Source of the DNA: Solirubrobacter phytolaccae
GTDB lineage: Bacteria > Actinomycetota > Thermoleophilia > Solirubrobacterales > Solirubrobacteraceae
Direction of reading: 5' to 3'
Length of the DNA: 64,000 nt
Assembly: GCF_027587195.1 (NCBI RefSeq)
Contig: NZ_JAPDDP010000023.1
Location: 1 to 64,000 of the forward strand
A program made the translations under genes and the position numbers. The notes beneath the pieces were generated by a model that made no database searches, was not told the origin of the DNA, and saw only the letters and a program-made list of their open reading frames with translations. Of this stretch, positions 56,304-64,000 are shown piece after piece; position 1 is the stretch's first letter; each line of letters starts with the position of its first letter.

Positions 56304-57166
56304 TCGCCACGACCGCGCTGAGCAAGCGCTACGGGGAGCACCTCGCACTCGACGACGTGGCGCTGCGCGTCCCTGAGGGCTCGGTCTACGGGCTCGCCGG
56401 CCGCAACGGCGCGGGGAAGACGACGCTGATCGGCATCCTCGCGGGCCTGCGGCGGGCGACGAGCGGCGAGGTGCGGATCGACGCGCCGCCGGAACGCGTG
56501 GCGGTGCTCGCCGACGCGCCGCGCTTCGATCCGTGGCTCACGGGTCGGGAAGTGGTGGCGCTCGCGCAGCAGCTCACCGACCCGGCCGGAGACATCGACG
56601 GCGTGCTCGACCAGGCCGGGCTCACGGAGGCGAAGACGCGTCGCGTCGGCGGCTACTCGCGCGGCATGCTGCAGCGGCTCGGCGTGGCGGCGGCGATCGT
56701 CGGCCGGCCGCGGCTCCTGCTGCTCGACGAGCCCGCCTCGGCGCTCGACCCCCAGGGCCGGCGCGAGGTCCTCGACCTGATCGCGCGGCTGCGCGGCACG
56801 GCGACCGTGCTCTTCAGCAGCCACATCCTCGGCGACGTGCAGGAGGTCTGTGACACCGTCGGCGTGCTCGACCACGGGCGCCTGCGCTTCCAAGGTCCGC
56901 TCGACGAGCTGCTCGTCGGCGCCGCCGGGCCGCGCTACGAGGTGCGCCTGCGGGGACCGGCCGAGCCGGTGGCCGAAGCGCTCCGCCGCCACCCGTGGGT
57001 CACGCACGTGGAGACCGGGCCCGAGCGGCTCACGGTCGGCGTGACCGCGATGGAGTACGCCGAGGCCGAGCTGCCGGGCGCGCTCGCGGCCGCCGACGCG
57101 CTCGTGGTGTCCTTCGGCCCCGAGGAGCTCACGCTCGAGCGCGCGTTCCTCGCGCTGACGCGATGA
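56300..57166 (+). CDS. ABC transporter ATP-binding protein (CcmA/ABC-2 type)
   Basis: This 288-residue ATPase has Walker A GRNGAGKTT (about 37-45), signature YSRGMLQRLG in place of LSGGQ, Walker B LLLLDEPASALD, an H-loop SSHILGD, and a C-terminal extension with an ACT-like or DUF4162-like fold (about 215-288). This is the standard partner of ABC-2 permeases. The Q-loop region is short (VLADAPRFDPWLT), but a glutamine is lacking at the usual place. It overlaps the permease by ATGA. Confidence 0.9.
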   Translation: MIATTALSKRYGEHLALDDVALRVPEGSVYGLAGRNGAGKTTLIGILAGLRRATSGEVRIDAPPERVAVLADAPRFDPWLTGREVVALAQQLTDPAGDIDGVLDQAGLTEAKTRRVGGYSRGMLQRLGVAAAIVGRPRLLLLDEPASALDPQGRREVLDLIARLRGTATVLFSSHILGDVQEVCDTVGVLDHGRLRFQGPLDELLVGAAGPRYEVRLRGPAEPVAEALRRHPWVTHVETGPERLTVGVTAMEYAEAELPGALAAADALVVSFGPEELTLERAFLALTR

Positions 57167-57921
57167 GCCTCTGGCGCCTCGAGCTGCTGCGGCTCACCCG
57201 CACGCGGCGTGGTCTCGCGCTGTTCACCGTCTACCTGCTGTTCGGCTTCATCGGCCCGCTCACGGCGCGCTATCTGAACGACCTGCTGGAGCTGGCGGGC
57301 GACGACCTGGAGGGCGCGACGATCGAGCTGCCGGACGCCGTCCCGCACGACGGCATGGCGCAGTACGTCGCCAACGCCATGCAGGTCGGCCTCGTCGTCA
57401 CGGTCGTGGTGGCGGCGGGCTCGCTCGCGCTCGACGCGATCCCCGAGATGGGCGCCTTCCTGCGCACCCGCGTGCGCTCCGTGTGGCGGCTGCTGCTGCC
57501 GCGCCTGGTCGTGACCTTCGGCGCCATCGGGCTGGCGTTCACGCTGGGCGCGCTGGCGGCCTGGTACGAGACGTGGGCACTGCTCGGCGGCTTGCGAGCC
57601 GGCGACGTGCTGCCCGGCATCGCGCTCGGCCTGCTCTTCCTCGCCTACGTCGTCGCGACCACCGCCGCGGCCGCGCAGTGGACCAAGGGCGTGCTGTCGA
57701 CCGTGATGGTCGCGCTGCTGTCGCTGCTCGTGCTGCCGGTCGTCGGCGCCGTCGACGTCATCGGCCAGTGGCTGCCCTCGTCGCTGGCCACCGCGCTGGC
57801 GGACCTGCCCGCGGACAAGCACGACCTCGGGCACTACGTCAGGCCGGCGGCCGTGACCCTCGTCACGACCGCCGTCCTGATCTACGTCGCGCTCGTCGGA
57901 GCGCGACGGAGAGAGCTCTAG
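57163..57921 (+). CDS. ABC-2-type permease
   Basis: This 252-residue membrane protein has six helices: about 18-36, 75-97, 115-135, 145-165, 170-195 and 228-248. Between helices 1 and 2 lies an extracytoplasmic loop of about 40 residues. It has no soluble domain. It pairs with the preceding ATPase to form an exporter of unknown cargo. The TAG lies in a CTAG shared with the convergent beta-oxidation gene. Confidence 0.82.
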   Translation: MSLWRLELLRLTRTRRGLALFTVYLLFGFIGPLTARYLNDLLELAGDDLEGATIELPDAVPHDGMAQYVANAMQVGLVVTVVVAAGSLALDAIPEMGAFLRTRVRSVWRLLLPRLVVTFGAIGLAFTLGALAAWYETWALLGGLRAGDVLPGIALGLLFLAYVVATTAAAAQWTKGVLSTVMVALLSLLVLPVVGAVDVIGQWLPSSLATALADLPADKHDLGHYVRPAAVTLVTTAVLIYVALVGARRREL

Positions 57922-60094
57922 ACGCTGGCGAGCGCCTTGTCGAGGTACTCGTCGCCGCTCTCGGCGCGCGCGACGAGCGACTCGGGCGGCGTGAAGCGCT
58001 CGCCGTACGTCTCGGCGAGCTCACGGGCCCGCGCGACGAAGCCGGCGATGCCGCCGTCGTAGCCGTTGATGTACTGCAGGACGCCGCCGGACCAGCCCGG
58101 GAAGCCGATGCCCATGACCGAGCCGATGTTCGCGTCGGCGACCGACTCGATCACGCCCTCGTCCACGCACTTGATCGACTCGATGGCCTCGATGAAGAGC
58201 AGGCGCTCCTGGAGGTCCTTCAGGTTGATCGAGGACGGGTCCTCGACCGGCGGGAAGGCCTCACGCAAGCCCGGCCACAGCCGGACGCGCTTGCCGTCCG
58301 CGTACTCGTAGAAGCCCGCGCCCTCGAGCTTGCCGGGCCGCTCGAACTCGTCGAGCATGCGGTCGATGACCGGGTCCGCAGGGCTGCCGACCCAGGCGTC
58401 GCCGGCCGCGTCGGCCGAGGCCTTGCGGATGCGGCGCATGAGCTTGAGGTTCAGCTCGTCCGACAGCTGGAGCACCGGCGCCGGGTAGCCGGCCTGCGAG
58501 GAGGCCTGCTCGATGGACGCCGCCGGGATGCCCTCGGCGAGCATTGCGATGCCCTCGTTGATGAACGTGCCGATGACGCGCGAGGTGAAGAAGCCGCGCG
58601 AGTCGTTGACGACGATCGGCGTCTTGGAGATCTGCTTGGCGAAGTCCAGCGCGCGGTACACCGCGGCGTCGCTGGTCTTCTCGCCCTTGATGATCTCCAG
58701 CAGCGGCATCTTGTCCACCGGGCTGAAGAAGTGCAGGCCGATGAAGTCGGCGGGCCGCGAGACGTTCTCGGCCAGCAGCGTGATCGGCAGGGTGGAGGTG
58801 TTCGAGCCGAGCAGCGCATCCGCGGCGAGGTGCGGCTCGATCTCGGCCATGACCTGCTGCTTGACGCTCGGGTCCTCGAAGACGGCCTCGATCACGAGGT
58901 CCGCGCCCGCGGCGTCGGCGGGGTCGGCGGACGGCGTGATCAGGGCGAGCAGCGCATCGCCCTTCTCCTGCGTCGTCTTGCCGCGCTCGAGGCCCTTGGC
59001 GACGAGCTTCTCCGAGTAGCCCTTGCCCTTCTGGGCGGCTTCGAGCGACACGTCCTTCAGCACGACTTCGATGCCGGCCTTCGCGCTCACATACGCGATC
59101 GCGGCGCCCATCATGCCCGCGCCGAGGATCACGACCTTCTTGACCGAGGTCTTCTCGATCGAGTCGGGCCGGCCACGGTCGCCCTGCACGGCCTGCAGGT
59201 CGAAGAAGAACGCCTGGATCATGTTCTTCGCCACCTGCGAGGTGACGAGGTCCACGAAGTAGCGGCTCTCGACCTCGAGCGCGTTGTCGAAGTCGATCTG
59301 CGCGCCCTCGACCGCCGCGGCCATGATGTGGTGCGGCGCCGGGTAGTTCGCGCCCTTGATCTGCTTGCGCAGGTTGGACGGGAACGCGGGCAGGTTGGCC
59401 GCGAATTTCGGGTTCGACGGGGTGCCGCCCGGGATCTTGTAGCCCTTGACGTCCCACGGCTGGACGGCCTCGGGGTTCGCGGCGATCCACGCCTTCGCGG
59501 CGGGCACGAGCTCGTCGACCGAGCCGACGACCTCGTCGACCAGGCCCATCTCCTTCGCCGCCGCCGGCCGCACCCGCTGCCCCTGGAGCAGGAGCTGCAG
59601 CAGCGCGTTGGCGATGCCGAACATGCGCACGGAGCGCGTGACGCCGCCGGCGCCGGGGAGCAGGCCGAGCTGGACCTCCGGGAAGCCGAGCACGGCCTTG
59701 GAGTCGTCGACGATGACGCGGTGATGTGTGGCGAGCGCGATCTCGAGCCCGCCGCCGAGCGCGGCGCCGTTGATGGCCGCGACGACCGGCTTGCCGAGCG
59801 TCTCCAGCTTGCGCAGGTCGGCCTTGAGCTCGCGGATCATCACCGCGACCTCGGCGGCGTCCTCCTTGCGCGCCTTCTTGAGGTCGTTCAGGTCGCCACC
59901 GGCGAAGAACGTCTTCTTGGCGGACGTGATGACGACGCCCGTGATCGAGTCCTTCTCGGCTTCCAACCGCTCGACCGTCGCGCGCATCGAGGCCTTGTAG
60001 GCCTCGTTCATCGTGTTCGCGGACTGGTTCGGGTCGTCGAGGGTGAGGAGGACGACGCCGTCGCCGTCCTGCTCCCAGCGGATCGTGTCGCTCA

Positions 60095-60095
<1 letters not shown>
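57918..60095 (-). CDS. fadJ: FadB/FadJ-type trifunctional enoyl-CoA hydratase/3-hydroxyacyl-CoA dehydrogenase
   Basis: This 725-residue beta-oxidation enzyme is a fusion. The N-terminal crotonase domain (about 1-200) has NGAALGGGLEIALATHH and FPEVQLGLLPGAGGVTR with the two Glu acids. The linker leads to the NAD-binding dehydrogenase domain (about 315-500; VVILGAGMMGAAIAYVSAKAG, the family GxGxMG as GAGMMG), HFFSPVDKMPLLEIIKGEKTS with catalytic His, and NDSRGFFTSR. Helical C-terminal domains follow. It forms the complex with the thiolase encoded just upstream. ATG 60095 uses the last base of the thiolase TGA. Confidence 0.95.
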
Positions 60096-61312
<1,217 letters not shown>

Positions 61313-61353
61313 GAGTTCTCCTCGAAGCCTCGTACCTAGGCGATCCAGGTTAC

Positions 61354-61392
61354 TGACGTTGCGTCAATCAGGAGCCGGATCGGTGACCGATC
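61354..61392. promoter_or_regulatory. Two operator-like palindromes upstream of the fatty-acid operon
   Basis: TGACG-TTG-CGTCA lies at 61354-61366 and GATCGGT-G-ACCGATC at 61378-61392. On the minus strand TTGACG of the first forms a possible -35. The first is the kind of short symmetric site bound by TetR-type beta-oxidation repressors. Confidence 0.5.
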
Positions 61393-61411
61393 TCACCTCA
61401 AGATAGTCCGG

Positions 61412-62281
61412 TCAGGGCACGCTGACCCAGGCAGAGGCTGGTCCGGCGAAGCGGCCGAAGCGATCCTGGGTCCACATGACCACGCAGTAGTTGCCCCGCG
61501 CGCCCGCACCGGGGTTCACGCCCGTGGCCGGACCGACGGCGGTGGGGGCACCGGCGCCCGTCGGTGCGGCGGCGCACGCATCCCGGCTCACGACCCATTG
61601 CACCGCGAACAGGTAGGGCTGCGCCGGGTTGTTCACCCAGCTCAGGTTGAAGGCCTGCGCGGCGGGGTCGTACGTCATCGCGAGCCCCTCCGGCGGCAGC
61701 GGCGGCGGCGCGAAGTCGCAGAACTCGGGGGCGTACGCCTTCGCCCGCCCGCCGTAGCGCTTGAGCGCGCCGCGCACGTCGTCGGGCTCGAGCAGCCGGC
61801 AGCGCAGCTGCCAGGCCACGGGCGGCTTCGGGCAGATCGCGTCGCGGCCGTAGTTCATGACCGAGCACGGCTTCTTGGTGTGCTTGAGGCCGAGGACGTG
61901 GCCGAGCTCGTGCACGACGACGATCCGCATCTGCTGCGCCAGCCACGCCGGGTCCTTGCCCGCCGGGTCGAAGGCGTTCAGGCGCACTCTCGAGCGCCGG
62001 TAGTAGCCCAGGTGCGCGTCCCCCGACGGGCCGCTGCGTTGGCGGCCCGTGATGATTCGCACGTCCGCGCGCCGGCGGCTGGAGACCTGCTTGAAGCGGA
62101 CCCGCACGCCGCTCGCGTTCCAGGCGGCGACGCCGGCGCCGATCGCCTCGTTGTACTGGGGGGCGTTCGCGTGGAACGTGATCGTCCGCGAGCGCCACTT
62201 CTTGCCGCCGAGGCTGTAGGCGTCAGCGGGCCCGGCGGCGAGGAGGACGACCGCCACGGCGAGCAGGGCAGAGCGCAGCAT
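61412..62281 (-). CDS. Secreted matrixin-like zinc metalloprotease
   Basis: This 289-residue exported protein has a signal peptide (about 1-22). The metzincin site VVVHELGHVLGLKH has zinc ligands His124, His128 and His134 and catalytic Glu125, with Met-turn CSVMNYG (Met142). It resembles the matrixin (M10) peptidase core. The upstream ITFHANAPQYNEAIGAGVAAWN segment is also typical. After the catalytic domain (to about 185) comes a beta-rich tail of about 100 residues with an FN3-like pattern. No propeptide with a cysteine switch is evident. TAGCTT precedes ATG 62281 by 8 nt. Confidence 0.9.
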   Translation of the reverse strand: MLRSALLAVAVVLLAAGPADAYSLGGKKWRSRTITFHANAPQYNEAIGAGVAAWNASGVRVRFKQVSSRRRADVRIITGRQRSGPSGDAHLGYYRRSRVRLNAFDPAGKDPAWLAQQMRIVVVHELGHVLGLKHTKKPCSVMNYGRDAICPKPPVAWQLRCRLLEPDDVRGALKRYGGRAKAYAPEFCDFAPPPLPPEGLAMTYDPAAQAFNLSWVNNPAQPYLFAVQWVVSRDACAAAPTGAGAPTAVGPATGVNPGAGARGNYCVVMWTQDRFGRFAGPASAWVSVP

Positions 62282-62321
62282 CAACCGGCAAGCTACGCGA
62301 CCGCTGCCGCCGTGGTTCCGG

Positions 62322-62504
62322 TCAGCCCTCGCGATCCTCGCTTCTTGGCGCGCCGGCGACCAGCGCGGTCATCAGCCCGAGCACACCGCCGATGACGAGC
62401 GGCGCCCACGCGCCGGGCACGCCGGCGAGGCGAATGATCACCACGAGCACGCCCGCGATGGCGAGCGCGACGACGAACTGCATCCAGCCCGATAAGGCTG
62501 CCAT
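62322..62504 (-). CDS. Two-helix small membrane protein
   Basis: This 60-residue protein has two hydrophobic helices (WMQFVVALAIAGVLVVIIRLAGVPG and WAPLVIGGVLGLMTALVAG) and a polar tail APRSEDREG. ATG 62504 has AAGGAG directly upstream. It lies between the ABC-2 permease and the metalloprotease on the same strand. Function is unknown. Confidence 0.7.
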   Translation of the reverse strand: MAALSGWMQFVVALAIAGVLVVIIRLAGVPGAWAPLVIGGVLGLMTALVAGAPRSEDREG

Positions 62505-62568
62505 CCCTCTCCTTGGACGGGGTTGTTCGTTTCGTGACCCTATACCGTCAAGCGGACCGCGTGCAACG

Positions 62569-63330
62569 TCACGGGTCGCGACGGGCTTCCCAGGAGAAGC
62601 CGCGGACGGCGAGGATCGCGCCGAGCAGGCCCCAGAGGCCCAGGATGAGCAGCGAGACGCTGTGGGTGGCGACGCCCTCGCCGTCGATCATCGCGCCCGA
62701 GAGACCTTCGACCAGATGCGTGAGCGGGAGCGCCTGCGCGATGTCGCGGACGATCTGCGGCGCCTCGTCGGCGTCGTAGAAGACGCCCGCGATCAGGATC
62801 TGCGGGAGGAAGACGGCGTTCACGTAAGCGGGCGCGGACTCCGGGTTCGGGATCGCGTGGGCGAGCGCCACGCCCAGAAACGTGAAGCAGACGACGCCCG
62901 CGGCGGCGAACAGCGCCATCGAGCCCCAGTCGCGCGGCCAGTCGACGCCGAGGATGAGCTTCCCGGCGAGGATCACGATCACGAGCTGCAGCGCGGCGTT
63001 GGCGACCGCGTTGCCGGCCAGCCCGGCCAGGTAGGCGGACGTGGGCATCGGCGTGCCGCGCAGGCGCTTGAGGATCCCGCGCTCGCGCAGGGTCGTGAGG
63101 TTGTAGGCCAGCGACGTGAACGTCGCCGACATCACGCTCATCCCGGCGATCCCGGGCACGATCACGGCCAGGTCCTCGTCACGGCCGGCGAACACGGCGC
63201 CGAAGATCGCCAGCAGGCCGAGCGGCAGCAGGACGCCGAAGAAGGCGGCGGTCGGGTTGCGCCAGAACATCCGGCGCTCGAGCCGGAACTGCCGCCACGC
63301 CGAGCCCCACCAGGGCACGGCTTCGGTCAC
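62569..63330 (-). CDS. ABC-2-type permease (exporter)
   Basis: This 253-residue permease of the ABC-2 family has six helices. The first cytoplasmic part RLERRMFWRNPTAAFFGVLLPLGL and the amphipathic segment LTTLRERGILKRLRGTPM are standard in the drug/polyketide antibiotic exporters (DrrB type). VEGLSGAMIDG, with the C-terminal helix after it, is also standard. It overlaps the ATPase gene by GTGA on the minus strand. Confidence 0.9.
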   Translation of the reverse strand: MTEAVPWWGSAWRQFRLERRMFWRNPTAAFFGVLLPLGLLAIFGAVFAGRDEDLAVIVPGIAGMSVMSATFTSLAYNLTTLRERGILKRLRGTPMPTSAYLAGLAGNAVANAALQLVIVILAGKLILGVDWPRDWGSMALFAAAGVVCFTFLGVALAHAIPNPESAPAYVNAVFLPQILIAGVFYDADEAPQIVRDIAQALPLTHLVEGLSGAMIDGEGVATHSVSLLILGLWGLLGAILAVRGFSWEARRDP

Positions 63331-64000
63331 GCGACGGCCTCCGTGAGCTCCAGGTACACGTCTTCGAGGCTCGGGCGCGTGACGCTCAGGTCCTCGAGCG
63401 ACTCGCCGCGCGCGACGGCCTCGGCGGTCAGCGTGTGCAGCAGCGCCGTCGGGTCCTCCGTGAAGCGCTCCTCGAGCGTGCCGTCGGCGGAGCGCCAGGC
63501 GACGCGATAGCGGGACGCGCCGAGCTGGTCGGGCGGACCCTCGGCGAGGATGACGCCGTCCTGGAGGATCGCGACGCGGTCGGCCAGCGCCTGCGCCTCG
63601 TCCAGGTAGTGCGTGGTGAGCAGCACGGTCTTGCCGAGGTCGCGCAGCGCGCGGATGACGTCCCAGGCGGCGCGGCGCGCGGCCGGGTCGAAGCCCGTGG
63701 TCGGCTCGTCGAGGAAGATCAGCTCGGGGTCGCCGACCAGCGCGAGCGCGAAGTCCAGTCGCCGGGCCTGGCCGCCGCTGAGCCGGCGCGCTCGGCGATC
63801 GGCGCAGTCGTCGAGGCCGGCGAGCGCGAGCACTTCGTTCACCTGGCGCGGGCGCGGGTACATCGCGGCCCAGTGGGCGACGGTCTCGCGGACGGTCAGA
63901 TGCGGGTAGGTGCCGCAGCTCTGCAGGACGATCCCGACGTGGGCGCGCAGCTCGCGGTCGCCGGGGTCGCGGCCGAGCACGCGGACCTCGCCCGAGTCCC
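63327..64000 (-). CDS. ABC-2 exporter ATP-binding protein, N-terminus beyond window
   Basis: The frame is open to the window edge, so Walker A and the first 50 or so residues are missing; about 224 residues are visible. They include Q-loop IGIVLQSCGTYPHLTVRE (in part GIVLQSCG), signature LSGGQARRLDFALAL, Walker B LIFLDEPTTGFDP and H-loop TTHYLDEA. The C-terminal part includes LEDVYLELT. This is the DrrA-type ATPase that powers the adjacent ABC-2 permease. The apparent GTG at 63980 is probably internal. Confidence 0.93.
   Translation of the reverse strand, partial: DSGEVRVLGRDPGDRELRAHVGIVLQSCGTYPHLTVRETVAHWAAMYPRPRQVNEVLALAGLDDCADRRARRLSGGQARRLDFALALVGDPELIFLDEPTTGFDPAARRAAWDVIRALRDLGKTVLLTTHYLDEAQALADRVAILQDGVILAEGPPDQLGASRYRVAWRSADGTLEERFTEDPTALLHTLTAEAVARGESLEDLSVTRPSLEDVYLELTEAVA

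Overview
The window is very GC-rich, densely packed, chromosomal-looking DNA. It has four-base ATGA/GTGA gene overlaps, several convergent genes that share a CTAG stop, opcA beside zwf, a HtaA heme-binding protein, IdeR-like palindromes and many start codons 6-8 nt behind a TANNNT hexamer. This fits a high-GC actinobacterial lineage. A Thermoleophilia/Solirubrobacter-like organism is my best guess, by inference only. I see no rRNA, tRNA, CRISPR array, insertion sequence, prophage or integrase.

Layout. 1-2697: 3' part of a secreted beta-propeller gene, a decayed nucleotidyltransferase-like remnant, and an HtaA protein under nested palindromes. 2699-7131: MFS exporter, alpha/beta hydrolase, a TetR/membrane-protein pair with a nested operator, and an ArsC-like protein. 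7260-16153: exported proteins (subtilisin-like protease, zinc-ribbon membrane protein, two tandem giant phosphodiester-glycosidase-like proteins). 16199-19355: glucan phosphorylase, an unlisted 35-residue double-CxxC microprotein, DNA alkyl-transferase and a solitary IF-1. 19366-24868: half-size BMP-like protein, a structured intergenic stretch, LacI divergent from a methyltransferase/PEP-mutase pair, XRE-cupin regulator, a degenerate ABC ATPase and an M20 hydrolase. 24892-32305: PepF, TetR/DHA2 efflux pair, phosphotransferase, DoxX-like and YCF48-like proteins. 32369-39073: one minus-strand block encoding an ABC ATPase, FtsX permease, metallophosphoesterase lipoprotein, TetR, SRPBCC and an MftD-like flavoprotein. 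39131-40264: MsrB and two small proteins.

40305-51277 is the central-carbon core: tkt, then (after an opposing membrane chemoreceptor) pgi-gnd-zwf-opcA-pgl-glk-rpiB. These convert glucose to glucose-6-phosphate, interconvert it with fructose-6-phosphate, and run the oxidative pentose-phosphate branch to ribulose- and ribose-5-phosphate. Transaldolase and ribulose-5-phosphate epimerase are absent from the window. The operon continues into a 56-residue CxxC protein and a GNAT acetyltransferase that appears to start at CTG.

51459-61312: EamA and MocR genes with overlapping divergent starts, an ArsR-SRPBCC-DUF899 operon with paired operators, a small membrane protein/ABC transporter operon, and a thiolase plus FadB-type beta-oxidation operon. 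61412-64000: secreted matrixin-like metalloprotease, a two-helix membrane protein, and an ABC-2 exporter whose ATPase runs off the window.

The strongest general signal is architectural. About seventeen start codons lie 6-9 nt downstream of a -10-like hexamer with no Shine-Dalgarno, so much of this chromosome probably produces leaderless mRNAs.
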